Assembly (NCBI RefSeq): GCF_026624755.1
Contig: NZ_JAPMXC010000001.1
Location: forward strand, 2,514,365-2,578,364
DNA length: 64,000 nt
Direction: 5' to 3'
From: Robbsia betulipollinis
Lineage (GTDB): Bacteria > Pseudomonadota > Gammaproteobacteria > Burkholderiales > Burkholderiaceae
Shown here piece after piece: positions 18,625 through 27,265 of this stretch. Under the pieces are notes generated by a model. The model was not told the DNA's origin. It ran no database searches and saw only the letters and a list, made by a program, of their open reading frames with translations. Position 1 is the stretch's first letter. Every line of letters starts with the position of its first letter. Position numbers and translations under genes: made by a program.

Positions 18625-19407
18625 ATGATAATCGTTCTGTCGCCCGCCAAGTCACTCGACTTCGACACGCCGCCGCATACCAGCAAACATACCCTGCCCG
18701 ACCTGCTCGACGATTCGACGCAGTTGATCGCGGCATTGCGGCGTTTGTCGCCGGCCCAGATCGCGAGCCTGATGCGCATCTCCGACCCGCTCGCCCATCT
18801 GAATTTCGACCGTTTCGCGAACTGGCACACCCCTTTCGACGCACGCAACGCGAAACAATCGGTACTGGCCTTCGATGGCGACGTGTATGCCGGGCTGGAC
18901 GCCGCCTCGCTAGGTGGCCCAGACCTGGATTATGCGCAGCGACATCTGCGAATCCTCTCCGGCCTGTACGGGCTGCTGCGCCCGCTCGATCTGATCCAGC
19001 CCTACCGGCTGGAGATGGGATCGCGTTTCGCCAACGACCGCGGGCGCGACCTGTACGCGTTCTGGGGGCCGCGCATCGCCGACGCCCTGAACCAGGCGTT
19101 CGACGAACATCCCCGCGCAGGCGAGCGTGTGCTGATCAATCTCGCATCCGAAGAATATTTCAAGTCCGTGACGCGCGGCGAACTGCGTGCCCCCGTCGTC
19201 ACGCCGGTCTTCGAGGATTGGAAGGCAGACCGCTACAAGATCATCAGCTTCCACGCGAAACGTGCCCGCGGCCTGATGGCACGTTATGCCACCACGGCGC
19301 GGCTCGACCGTGCCGAGGGTCTGAAGGCGTTCGCCGCAGAAGGCTATGCGTTCGCCGCGGCGGCATCCGATGCGAACCGGTGGGTGTTCCGCCGGCGCCA
19401 GGCCTGA
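18625..19407 (+). CDS. yaaA: Peroxide stress protein YaaA (UPF0246)
   Basis: Cytosolic protein of 260 residues in the YaaA/DUF328 family, which limits intracellular free iron and DNA damage during peroxide stress in E. coli. Family blocks are complete: [13 protein letters not shown] at the start, [34 protein letters not shown] split by no gaps, [11 protein letters not shown] and [15 protein letters not shown]. The ATG at 18625 is supported by this conserved N-terminus; upstream in-frame sequence is the antisense of the divergent PIN gene. The 5' ends of the two genes lie within about 25 bases, so their promoters must overlap the coding regions. Confidence 0.95.
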   Translation: MIIVLSPAKSLDFDTPPHTSKHTLPDLLDDSTQLIAALRRLSPAQIASLMRISDPLAHLNFDRFANWHTPFDARNAKQSVLAFDGDVYAGLDAASLGGPDLDYAQRHLRILSGLYGLLRPLDLIQPYRLEMGSRFANDRGRDLYAFWGPRIADALNQAFDEHPRAGERVLINLASEEYFKSVTRGELRAPVVTPVFEDWKADRYKIISFHAKRARGLMARYATTARLDRAEGLKAFAAEGYAFAAAASDANRWVFRRRQA

Positions 19408-19455
19408 TTCCCCTCTGCCTTGCCGCAGGCGCAAGGCGCTCACCCGCGAGTCATC

Positions 19456-20649
19456 ATGTCCCTACACATCACTTCCCGCTTCGACAGCGGCGCGATCGAC
19501 GTCGTCGACGCGACGCACCCCGACGATGTGCGTTTGCGCATCCGGGGAGATTCCGCCGCGGATTTCGCGCAGTGGTTCCATTTTCGCGTCAGCGGCGTGC
19601 GGGACGTCGCGGCGCGCTATACGTTCGAAAACGCCGGCCAGAGTGCCTATCCGGGCGGCTGGGAAGGCTATACCGTGGCCGCTAGTTACGACACGCGCGA
19701 CTGGTTCCGGGTGGAGACGACGCACTACGACGGACAGGCGCTGGTGATGCACCATACCGCCGCGCACGATGTCGTCTACTACGCGTACTTCGAACCCTAT
19801 GGCGAAGCCCGCCGGCAGGCGCTGGTGGGCGAGATGCAGGCCAGCGGCAAGGCGGTGGCGAGCGACATCGGCCGCAGTTGCGAGGGCCGGCCGATGACGG
19901 TGCTGACCTTCGGTACGGCCGCCGCCGCCGCGTCCGCGACGCGGACGGCCGCACCGGCGAAGGCGCGGATCTGGATCATCGCCCGGCAGCATCCGGGCGA
20001 AACCATGGCCGAATGGTTCGTCGAGGGCATGGCGCGTCGGCTGGCGGGCCTGGGCGAGTGGGCCGGCGACCCGATCGGACGACTGCTGCGCGAACGCGCG
20101 GAAATCCGTCTGGTGCCGAACATGAACCCCGACGGCTCGGCGCTGGGCAATCTGCGCACCAACGCGGCCGGCGCGAACCTGAATCGCGAATGGATGGCGC
20201 CCGATGCCACGCGCAGCCCCGAGGTGGTGGCGGTGCGGGCGGCGATCGCCGCGAGTGGCGTCGACCTGTTCTTCGACATCCACGGCGACGAGGTGCTGCC
20301 CTACAACTTCGTGGCGGGCAGCGAGATGCTGCCCGATTTCACGGCGGCGCAGCGGCAGACGCAGGACCGTTTCATCGCCTTGTTCAAGGCCGCGAGTCCC
20401 GAGTTCCAGGACGTGCACGGTTACTCGAACGACCGGTATCAGGAAGACGCGCTGACGCTGGCGTCGAAATACATCGCGCACCATTACGGCTGCCTGTCCC
20501 TGACGCTCGAGATGCCGTTCAAGGACAATGCCGACCAGCCCGAGCCGCGGACCGGCTGGAATGGCGCGCGCAGCGCGGCACTGGGCGCGGCGATGTGTCA
20601 GGCGATCTACCAGCACCTGTGCGCGACGCACGGGCGTGAGACCGCCTGA
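19456..20649 (+). CDS. M14-family zinc carboxypeptidase (cytosolic type)
   Basis: A 397-residue protein with an N-terminal beta-sandwich-like domain and a C-terminal M14 peptidase domain. The zinc site is visible as RQHPGETMAEWF (HxxE) and DIHGDEVLPYNF (third His), with the substrate segment NMNPDGSALGNLRTNAAG and the ANLNREW motif. This domain order is that of bacterial relatives of cytosolic carboxypeptidases, which remove C-terminal residues such as glutamate from peptides or proteins. No signal peptide is present, so it should act in the cytoplasm. The ATG at 19456 fits better than an in-frame ATG 12 codons upstream. It lies 48 bases after yaaA and may be cotranscribed with it. Confidence 0.9.
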   Translation: MSLHITSRFDSGAIDVVDATHPDDVRLRIRGDSAADFAQWFHFRVSGVRDVAARYTFENAGQSAYPGGWEGYTVAASYDTRDWFRVETTHYDGQALVMHHTAAHDVVYYAYFEPYGEARRQALVGEMQASGKAVASDIGRSCEGRPMTVLTFGTAAAAASATRTAAPAKARIWIIARQHPGETMAEWFVEGMARRLAGLGEWAGDPIGRLLRERAEIRLVPNMNPDGSALGNLRTNAAGANLNREWMAPDATRSPEVVAVRAAIAASGVDLFFDIHGDEVLPYNFVAGSEMLPDFTAAQRQTQDRFIALFKAASPEFQDVHGYSNDRYQEDALTLASKYIAHHYGCLSLTLEMPFKDNADQPEPRTGWNGARSAALGAAMCQAIYQHLCATHGRETA

Positions 20650-20652
20650 GCG

Positions 20653-21294
20653 TCAGTTCCTGCCGTGCCGTTTCTTGTGGGTGGCCGCGCCGCGTGACGA
20701 ACCGGCGCCCGCCGTGGCACGTCGACCCGGCCTTGTCGCGTGATGCCGGCTGCCGCCGCCGCGCCGTGCGCTCGCATGGCGCCCGGGCGGTGGTGCCAGC
20801 GGCACGTCGGCGGTCGATTCCGGTTCGTTGTAGCCGAAGGCCAGCAGCTTGTCGGCGACATAACCACAGCGGAACGTCAAAAGATCCGGCTGACGTCCGT
20901 CGCTCGTGCTCTTGCGGTAACCGAGGCCGCTGACCGAGACGAGCGTGTCCACGGTGATGCGCTGCTTGTGATTGTCGAAAGGCTGATTCCAGGGTTCGAC
21001 GGTGGCGTGCTGGGCGTCGAAGGCCGTGTTCAGGAATGCCACGTGATCGTACACCGGCGAAGTCGGCACGACATAGGCCGCATGCGCGGCGCAATCGGCG
21101 ACCAGGGGCGACGCGTGCTGTTGCTGCACCAGCTGCTCGACCAGCGCGTCGTGCGAGTCCGCCTGATCGGCGAACGCCGGCGCGGCGCATACGAGGCCGA
21201 ACGTCAGGGTGAGGCCGGTGAGCCATCGGTGGGAGGGCGAGACGATCCGGCGGAGGAAAGCGCAGAGGAAAGGGGCGGAAATCGATAGAGGCAT
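20653..21294 (-). CDS. Secreted protein with basic C-terminal tail, possible BspC-type domain
   Basis: A 213-residue protein with a clear N-terminal signal sequence ending near LVCAAPAFA-DQ, so it is probably periplasmic or exported. The mature domain (about 100 residues) contains the segments ADCAAHAAYVVPTSPVYDHV and LLTFRCGYVADKLLAFGYNE, with two cysteines that could pair. It resembles small burkholderial proteins annotated as BspC-domain, but I cannot confirm that. The last 45 residues are rich in Arg, His, Lys, Gly and Ala and look disordered and strongly positive. The function is unknown. A longer in-frame start exists at 21363; 21294 is preferred because the signal peptide then begins close to the N-terminus. 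It converges with the M14 gene, with 3 bases between stops. Confidence 0.75.
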   Translation of the reverse strand: MPLSISAPFLCAFLRRIVSPSHRWLTGLTLTFGLVCAAPAFADQADSHDALVEQLVQQQHASPLVADCAAHAAYVVPTSPVYDHVAFLNTAFDAQHATVEPWNQPFDNHKQRITVDTLVSVSGLGYRKSTSDGRQPDLLTFRCGYVADKLLAFGYNEPESTADVPLAPPPGRHASARRGGGSRHHATRPGRRATAGAGSSRGAATHKKRHGRN

Positions 21295-21534
21295 CTTGCT
21301 GCGTTGGGGGTAAGCGGATGAGAGGCGAAGCGAATAAGAGGCGTCCGGTCGGGCGGAGTTCAAACTATTTCACATTCACGCCCGACGACAAGCATCGGCG
21401 TGACGGGATGGGGCGGTACCCGGCTGCGGGGAACATCGGGGACGCAGGGAATTATAGAAGGTCCCTGGCGTGACGATGCGTAACGATACGTGACGATGCG
21501 TGACGGGGAAAGACGGGGGGAGACGAGGCTTTCC

Positions 21535-22200
21535 TTACCGGTCGACGCGATTGAGCCGCTGGTCGAAGGTTTTCATCCAGGCGGGTTTGTAGACCGCGAT
21601 GAGCGCGGTCATCACGCCCGTAAACAGACATTCGCCGACCATCAGCACCGCGGTCGCGCTCAGGAAGGCCCCGGAAACCGATGGCCAGGAAACGTCGCCG
21701 ACGAGCGCATGACCGAGCACGACCGCACCCATCGCGACCAGTACCGCGAGGATCGAGGTCGCCGCGCCATGTCCGAGGACGAAGGCCGCGCGCTTGCTTG
21801 GCAGGCGTGCGGCCAGCACATGCTGGACGCCGGCCGAGATCAGCACCGGCAGCACCCCCAGCGCGAGCATCGTCAGACCGATTCCCTGCCAGGGCGAACC
21901 CAGTATCAGCGCCACCAGGGCGACCACCACGCAGCTGCCGACCAAGGCGAGCGCCCAGCCGAAAAGCGTGACCATCAAGGTGGCGCCCAGCAGGTGGAGT
22001 ACCGCGCCGTCCTGGACCCAGATGTCGAAGGCCCAGAGCACCGCGAGCGTCACGACGGTGGACAGCCAGAGATGCTGCAGGGCATCGGTGCTCAGCTTGA
22101 CGAAAGGCCGACCGCGCACCGCGATGGCGAGCGCGCAGAGCGCGACCGCCCATCCGGCGATGGCGACCCAGAGCGGCAGAGGTGAATAGAGAAATCCCAT
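21535..22200 (-). CDS. CbiM-like energy-coupling factor permease family membrane protein (COG3235)
   Basis: Integral membrane protein of 221 residues with about six to seven hydrophobic helices. Recognisable CbiM-related segments are DALQHLWLSTVVTLAVLW, GATLMVTLFGWALALVG, and the C-terminal VGECLFTGVMTALIAVYKPAW. The family is related to the S/T components of cobalt and nickel ECF transporters, but this short version lacks the N-terminal metal-binding CbiM start (MHIPDG). No ATPase or CbiQ gene is adjacent, so its substrate and even its transport activity are unproven. Confidence 0.82.
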   Translation of the reverse strand: MGFLYSPLPLWVAIAGWAVALCALAIAVRGRPFVKLSTDALQHLWLSTVVTLAVLWAFDIWVQDGAVLHLLGATLMVTLFGWALALVGSCVVVALVALILGSPWQGIGLTMLALGVLPVLISAGVQHVLAARLPSKRAAFVLGHGAATSILAVLVAMGAVVLGHALVGDVSWPSVSGAFLSATAVLMVGECLFTGVMTALIAVYKPAWMKTFDQRLNRVDR

Positions 22201-22326
22201 GAGTCGATCTTACTCGCTGGTGCGGGCCCGGGATAGCGGCCAGTACCGACGTCGTTGCGAATTCGCCCCAGCGCGTTCCAGCGCGCCCCGTTGGCCGGAT
22301 GACGCATATCGCGCGGCGCCAAGCCG

Positions 22327-23235
22327 TCATCGCTCGGTCCCGGGGGACTTGGCGTCGGACTCTTCCAGAGGATACTCCGTTTCGGTGACGGAACCGGTGG
22401 TCAAAAAGGGCGCGGGCGGCGCGGCGGCGACGGGAAAGGCCGCGCAGGGTTCGGCGGCGAGCCATTCGCCGGCGTTGGCCGCGGGAGCGGAATGCGCCGT
22501 CTGCCCCACGACCGCTCCTGCGTCGGGCGCGGTGACGATCGATGTGCGCAGTCCGCGCGCCTGGTCGAACAGCCAGCCATTGTAGATCGCGACCGCCGCG
22601 GCCCGATTGGTGGCGCCCAGCATCTTGAACACCGTCGCGAGGTGGATCTTGACGGTGCCTTCGCTGATGCCCAGGGCGCGTGCGATGCCCTTGTTGGTGC
22701 TGCCCATGTGCACCAGGCGCATGATCTGTTGCTGGCGCGGCGACAGGCCCGTGGCGTCGATCAGCCGGCGCCTGTAAGGCAGCGTGTGCTCGGCAGCGTG
22801 GAGCCGCGTGGCCGACGCGGGCGGGCGCGCCGCACCCAGATGCAGCGCCCGCGCGGGAACGTAGTGGCCGCCCAGCAGCACCAGTTCGAGCGCACGGATC
22901 ATCGAGCGCCAGTCCAGTTCCCGGGGGATCACGGCGCGCAGGCCCGCATGCAGCAGATCGACCGCCATCGCCGCTTCGAGTTCGTCGCAGATCGCCGCGA
23001 GGACGATGTCGGGATGGCGCGACCACAGCGCCGCGGCCGCTTCCCGCTCGCTGCCCTGACCGTCGCTCTCGGCAAGATCGGCCACTACCAGATCGCGCGG
23101 CTCGCGCCGCAGCGCGTGATCGGCCTGCCGCCAGTCGTGCGCTTCCTGCGTCAGCGCGCGCCGGTCGAGCTGGCGCAGCAAGGACTTCATTTCTTCTCTT
23201 CGTTCGGATTGCTTGCTAATGACGAGAAACTTCAT
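22327..23235 (-). CDS. LuxR/NarL-family response regulator with atypical receiver
   Basis: Transcription regulator of 302 residues. Residues 1-125 look like a receiver domain: the phospho-acceptor position is kept (LVVADLAESDG), but the N-terminal acidic pair that binds Mg is missing (LVISKQSERREEM in its place), so normal phosphorylation is doubtful. Residues about 165-230 are a LuxR helix-turn-helix (LSPRQQQIMRLVHMGSTNKG, ALGISEGTVKIHLATVFKML). A 70-residue Ala/Pro-rich tail follows. No histidine kinase gene is nearby. It is transcribed away from egtB and might regulate that set; this is inference from divergent position only. Confidence 0.9.
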   Translation of the reverse strand: MKFLVISKQSERREEMKSLLRQLDRRALTQEAHDWRQADHALRREPRDLVVADLAESDGQGSEREAAAALWSRHPDIVLAAICDELEAAMAVDLLHAGLRAVIPRELDWRSMIRALELVLLGGHYVPARALHLGAARPPASATRLHAAEHTLPYRRRLIDATGLSPRQQQIMRLVHMGSTNKGIARALGISEGTVKIHLATVFKMLGATNRAAAVAIYNGWLFDQARGLRTSIVTAPDAGAVVGQTAHSAPAANAGEWLAAEPCAAFPVAAAPPAPFLTTGSVTETEYPLEESDAKSPGTER

Positions 23236-23714
23236 GACTCACTCCCGCGACGTCAGGTCCGGGTTTCCGGGCCGGCGAGGTGACGCCGGACCCGCAACCC
23301 GAGGAGATGAATCATTGCAAATTCGGCGGTTTCCCGCGTCCTCACCAAAAGAGATAGGCGTTTTGGCATGGCGTCCTAGGTACGGGGCGCCGGCATCGGA
23401 CAGCAGACACTCAGGCGGCCCCGTGCGAATGTCCGGTGTCGTCACGGCGCACTAAGGCGCGGCTTAGGCCGGCGGCAGCGCGAACCGGTCGGCGGGGTGG
23501 GCATTGACCTATGGGAGAGCGAGGCGCGCTGGTCGATCCCGAACGAGGACGGACTGCTGGCGACCGATATCTCGTGTCCCGACGAACAGGGGGCCAATGT
23601 CGCGATCCGACGCCCGCCCGCGCCGCGGCATGCACTGCGCGCGGCGCGGGCATGTTGTATGCTGGCCTGATTCGATTACCGTATCCAGCCATTCGTCCAG
23701 AGGAGCTTGTTTCG
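23236..23714. other. Divergent intergenic region between the LuxR gene and egtB
   Basis: 479 bases without a credible gene. Both flanking genes start here and read outwards, so their promoters should lie inside. A GGAG ribosome-binding site sits just before the egtB ATG. I see no convincing -35/-10 pair, RNA structure or repeat, and the open frames crossing it have no recognisable protein sequence. Confidence 0.6.
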
Positions 23715-25103
23715 ATGCAACGCGACCCTTTCGCGGCGCAATCTTTCGCGGTTCAGTACCGGGAGGCCTGCCGCCACACCGACGAGTTGTTCGATCGGAT
23801 CCATCCGGAATACCTTGTGGCACGTCCGGTGGCGGAACGACACCGTTTGCTGTTCTACATCGGCCATCTGGAGGCCTTCGACTGGAACCTGCTGTCGGGC
23901 CGCCTGTTCGACGTGCCGGCGTTCAACCCGGCCTTCGACCGCCTGTTCGCGTTCGGCATCGATCCCGTCGGCGGAGGCCTGCCGACCGACCAGCCGGCGG
24001 ATTGGCCGTCCCTTGAGGCCATCAGGGAATACCGCGACGAAGTGCGGCGTCGCATCGTCGCGCAGATCGCCGACACGGATTTTTCCGGCGCGGGGCAGCC
24101 CGGCGCGGGGCAACCCGGCGCGGGGCAGCCCGGCGCGCAGGTAGATCCGGCGACCTTGCTACAGGTCGTCATCGAGCACCGTCAGATGCACGCCGAGACA
24201 CTGGCCTACCTGATCCATCAGATGCCGCTGGCGCAGAAACGGATTCCCACCGATGGCTCGCTGTCGCTCCCCGCCCGGCTGCCGCCACGGCCGGCGGCCG
24301 AGATGCGGCGCATACCCGCGGGTACGGCTGTGCTGGGAATCCCGCGCACGCCGGACGTGAAGGACGCGGTGGCCGGCGGTGGCGAGATGCCCGCCGGCGT
24401 GGGCCGCTTCGGCTGGGACAATGAGTTCGGCGCGTGCGAGGTGGCGGTTCCCGCCTTCCTGATCGACCGCCATATGGTGACGAACGGCGAATTCCTGGCA
24501 TTCGTCGATGCCGGCGGTTACCAGCGGCCGGAATTCTGGTCCGACGCCGACCGGGCCTGGCTCACGCAAGGCGGCATCGCCCATCCGGCTTTCTGGCGGC
24601 GCGAGGCGGCGGGCTGGCGGCAACGCACGATGTTCGAGGAATTGCCGTTGCCGCTCGACTGGCCGGTGTACGTCAGTCACGCGGAGGCGCAGGCGTACGC
24701 GCGCTTCGTCGGCAAGCGCCTGCCCACCGAGGCGCAGTGGCTGCGCGCGGCCGAAGGCGCGGCCGGGCAGGAGGCGCCGCCCGAGGACGGCAACTTCGAT
24801 TTCCGGGCATGGGACCCGTCGCCGGTTCACGCGCATCCACGCAACCGCAGCATGCATGGGGTCGAGGGCCAATTCGGCAATGGCTGGGAGTGGACGTCGG
24901 ATGCCTTTGCCCCCTTGCCCGGGTTCGTGGCGTTTCCGTTCTATCCCGGCTATTCGGCCGATTTTTTCGACGGCCAGCACTTCGTCATGAAGGGTGGCTC
25001 GCCGCGTACCGCGGCGCGCATGCTGCGGCCGTCGTTTCGCAACTGGTTTCAGCCGCACTACCCGTACGTCTATGTCGGGTTGCGTTGTGTGCAGGATGTC
25101 TAG
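23715..25103 (+). CDS. egtB: EgtB-type non-heme iron enzyme (ergothioneine sulfoxide synthase family)
   Basis: Fe(II) oxygenase that joins trimethylhistidine to a cysteine-type thiol with O2 to give a sulfoxide on the way to ergothioneine. Of 462 residues, the N-terminal DinB-like helical bundle supplies the three iron histidines: H51 (YIGHLEAFDW) and H155/H159 in HRQMHAE (HX3HXE). The C-terminal FGE-sulfatase/C-type lectin domain has FLIDRHMVTNGEF, RLPTEAQWLRAAEG and MKGGSPRTAARMLRPSFRNW. The HX3HXE form is that of EgtB rather than PvdO or FGE. A 15-bp tandem repeat adds three GAGQP units just before the HX3HXE helix. egtD follows after 33 bases. egtA, egtC and egtE are absent here, so the thiol donor cannot be told. 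Confidence 0.9.
   Translation: MQRDPFAAQSFAVQYREACRHTDELFDRIHPEYLVARPVAERHRLLFYIGHLEAFDWNLLSGRLFDVPAFNPAFDRLFAFGIDPVGGGLPTDQPADWPSLEAIREYRDEVRRRIVAQIADTDFSGAGQPGAGQPGAGQPGAQVDPATLLQVVIEHRQMHAETLAYLIHQMPLAQKRIPTDGSLSLPARLPPRPAAEMRRIPAGTAVLGIPRTPDVKDAVAGGGEMPAGVGRFGWDNEFGACEVAVPAFLIDRHMVTNGEFLAFVDAGGYQRPEFWSDADRAWLTQGGIAHPAFWRREAAGWRQRTMFEELPLPLDWPVYVSHAEAQAYARFVGKRLPTEAQWLRAAEGAAGQEAPPEDGNFDFRAWDPSPVHAHPRNRSMHGVEGQFGNGWEWTSDAFAPLPGFVAFPFYPGYSADFFDGQHFVMKGGSPRTAARMLRPSFRNWFQPHYPYVYVGLRCVQDV
24087..24131 (+). repeat. 15-bp tandem repeat, 3 units, inside egtB
   Basis: The unit GGCGCGGGGCAGCCC is repeated three times (the second with one G-to-A change), followed by a partial copy. It encodes Gly-Ala-Gly-Gln-Pro in frame, in the loop before the iron-binding HX3HXE helix. 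Confidence 0.95.
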
Positions 25104-25136
25104 CGTGCGCGCGGCACGCCGAAAAGGGACTGTTAT

Positions 25137-26156
25137 ATGTCGACACCGGTAGTGGAGAAGGCGCGCGAAGCGCCGTTTGCGGCATTCGCCGCCGAGGTAC
25201 GGACGGGGCTGGGCGCCAGCGGGCAGAAGTCCCTGCCGTCGAGCTATCTGTACGACGAGGTGGGTTCGGCCTTGTTCGAAGTCATCACCGCACTGCCCGA
25301 ATACGGCGTCACGCGGGCCGAGGAGCGCGTGCTCGCGCAGCACGGCGCGCGCATCGCCCAGGCGTTCCGCGCGGCGGTGCCGGGGCGTTCGGGCGACAGC
25401 GCGCCCGCGCCGGTGCGCGTCATCGAACTGGGGAGCGGCACCGGGCGCAAAACGCGCCTGATCCTCGAGGCACTTGCCCGGGACGGGACACCCCTGACCT
25501 ATTGTCCGATCGACATATCGGGTTCGGCATTGGTGCAATGTTGTCAGGCGATGGCCAATATCGAGGGTGTGCGCGTCGAACCGTTCGAAAGCGACTACGT
25601 GGCGGGTCTTGCCGCCGCGAGCGCCGCGCGGCGCCCCGGCGAGGCGACGCTCGTGCTGTTCCTGGGCAGCACCATCGGCAACTTCCCCCAACTCGCGGCC
25701 ACGCGTTTCCTGCAATCGATCCGCGCTTCCTTGCATGTGGGCGATGCCTTGCTGCTCGGCGCGGACCTGCTCAAGCCGGTCGACGAACTGCTGCGTGCGT
25801 ACGACGATCCGATCGGCGTCACCGCGGCGTTCAATCTGAACCTGCTCGCCCGGCTCAATCGCGATCTCGGCGCCGGAATCGAGATCGACGGTTTCGTGCA
25901 TGAGGCGCGCTTCAACGCGCAGGCGCGCAGCGTCGAGATGCACCTGCGCGCGGTACGGGCGCAGAACGTCGTGATCCATGCTGCCGATGTCAACGTGGCG
26001 TTTCAGCCCGGCGAAACCATCTGGACGGAAAGCAGCCACAAGTATCTGGCGGACGAAATCGTGCACATGGGCCAGGACGCGCGTTTCGCGCTGCTGGGGC
26101 AGTGGGTGGACGAGGTCTGGCCGTTCGCCGAAACCCTGATGGTCGCGCGCGATTGA
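25137..26156 (+). CDS. egtD: L-histidine N-alpha-methyltransferase (EgtD)
   Basis: SAM-dependent enzyme that trimethylates the alpha-amino group of histidine to hercynine, the first step of ergothioneine synthesis. It has 339 residues, near the family size. The EgtD signatures are KSLPSSYLYDEVGSALFEVI, LPEYGVTRAEERVL, the SAM loop ELGSGTGRKTRLILEAL, YCPIDISGSAL and LFLGSTIGNFPQ, with the C-terminal IWTESSHKY segment that shapes the histidine pocket. It sits directly after egtB, and the stop codon overlaps a possible TTG start of the SAH nucleosidase gene, which would clear the three SAH molecules made per hercynine. Confidence 0.94.
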   Translation: MSTPVVEKAREAPFAAFAAEVRTGLGASGQKSLPSSYLYDEVGSALFEVITALPEYGVTRAEERVLAQHGARIAQAFRAAVPGRSGDSAPAPVRVIELGSGTGRKTRLILEALARDGTPLTYCPIDISGSALVQCCQAMANIEGVRVEPFESDYVAGLAAASAARRPGEATLVLFLGSTIGNFPQLAATRFLQSIRASLHVGDALLLGADLLKPVDELLRAYDDPIGVTAAFNLNLLARLNRDLGAGIEIDGFVHEARFNAQARSVEMHLRAVRAQNVVIHAADVNVAFQPGETIWTESSHKYLADEIVHMGQDARFALLGQWVDEVWPFAETLMVARD

Positions 26157-26911
26157 CGCCGCCGACGGGTTCCACCGCGCGTCCCCTCGGCATGCTTGCC
26201 GCGCTTCCCGAAGAGATTGCCGGACTGGTGGAGCAGATGTCGTCCCGGCGCGTCGCGCGGTGGGGACAGCGGGACTTCCATGCCGGCATCCTGCACGGTC
26301 AATCCTGCGTCATTGCGCTGTCCCGCATCGGCAAGGTCGCGGCTGCGGCAAGCGCGGCGACGCTGATTCACCGTTTCGATGTCAAAGCGATCGTCTTCAG
26401 CGGCGTGGCGGGCGGTATGGGACCTGCCGTGCGCGTGGGCGACGTGGTGCTGGCCGAAGCGCTGATCCAGCACGATCTCGACGCCTCGCCGCTCTTTCCG
26501 CGATTCGAGGTGCCGCTGCTGGGCCAGTCCCGTTTCAAGGCCGACCCCGGGCTGACCGGCCGGCTCGCGCAAGCCGTGGGCGCCTTTCTGCCGCGCGCGC
26601 CCGTGCTGGAAGACGGGTCACCGCCGCGACTGCATCGGGGCATGATCGCGAGCGGCGACCGTTTCGTCTCCGGCGACACCGAGCGCGCGGCCCTGAGACG
26701 GGCCTTGCCCGACCTGCTGGCGGTGGATATGGAAGGCGCTGCGGTCGCGCAGGTCTGCTACGAGCACGACGTGCCGTTCGCCATGGTCCGAACGATCTCG
26801 GACACGGCGGACGAGCATGCCGCTGCGTCGTTCGCGCGGTTCCTGGCGGAGCGGGCCGCGCCCTACGCGCAGGCGATATTCAGCGCGTTTCTGGCGCCGC
26901 CGGTCGCCTGA
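26153..26911 (+). CDS. mtnN: 5'-methylthioadenosine/S-adenosylhomocysteine nucleosidase
   Basis: Cytosolic N-glycosidase that splits adenine from SAH and MTA. Family features: LGMLAALPEEIAGLVEQM at the start, GVAGGMGPAVRVGDVVLAE with the phosphate-site-like glycine loop, VDMEGAAVAQVCYEHDVPF with the substrate-binding Met-Glu, and RTISDTADEH with the catalytic aspartate. The exact start is unclear. A TTG at 26153 overlapping the egtD stop is used here; the conserved part begins at the ATG at 26192, and an ATG at 26102 also exists. Overlap with egtD and the shared metabolite argue for one operon egtB-egtD-mtnN. Confidence 0.9.
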   Translation: MTPPTGSTARPLGMLAALPEEIAGLVEQMSSRRVARWGQRDFHAGILHGQSCVIALSRIGKVAAAASAATLIHRFDVKAIVFSGVAGGMGPAVRVGDVVLAEALIQHDLDASPLFPRFEVPLLGQSRFKADPGLTGRLAQAVGAFLPRAPVLEDGSPPRLHRGMIASGDRFVSGDTERAALRRALPDLLAVDMEGAAVAQVCYEHDVPFAMVRTISDTADEHAAASFARFLAERAAPYAQAIFSAFLAPPVA

Positions 26912-26936
26912 ATCGCGGCATGCGGGACGGGCGTCT

Positions 26937-27131
26937 TCAGCCGGCGACCGTATAGCCGGCATCGTCGATCGCGGCCTTGACCGCGGCATCGCTGCCGCTG
27001 CCCGCGACATGCACGGTGCCGGCGTCCAGATCGATCGTGACCCTGGCGGCAGGGTCCACCCGCCGGACCGCCTGCGTGACGGCCTGCACGCAATGCTGGC
27101 AACTCATCCCTTCGACCTTGAATACGCTCAT
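26937..27131 (-). CDS. CopZ-like heavy-metal-binding (HMA) protein
   Basis: Soluble 64-residue protein with the HMA fold and the metal motif GMSCQHCVQAV near the N-terminus, the usual copper(I) chaperone layout. An AGGAG ribosome-binding site lies 6 bases before the ATG at 27131; an in-frame ATG two codons earlier is too close to it. The gene is divergent from copA and shares the operator region with it, which supports a role in handing copper to CopA. It converges with mtnN, with 25 bases between stops. Confidence 0.92.
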   Translation of the reverse strand: MSVFKVEGMSCQHCVQAVTQAVRRVDPAARVTIDLDAGTVHVAGSGSDAAVKAAIDDAGYTVAG

Positions 27132-27232
27132 TGTCATCTCCTGGTGAACGAAGCGAAAGCGGCGGCATCGGCGCGCGCCGGCAAACTCGCCGGGGCCGCG
27201 CCACCGCGCGTGCATGCAGATCATTATCGGCG

Positions 27233-27246
27233 TTCCCGCGTGGGAA
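27233..27246. promoter_or_regulatory. Second, imperfect CueR-like palindrome
   Basis: TTCCCGCGTGGGAA repeats the core of the copA operator with one mismatch and keeps the flanking GG on the right. On the minus strand it is followed by GATAAT, a possible -10 for the divergent chaperone gene, with 19 bases between the positions expected for -35 and -10. The -35 is poor, so this is a candidate only. Confidence 0.5.
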
Positions 27247-27265
27247 GGTGGGGGTGCTTCCCCAT

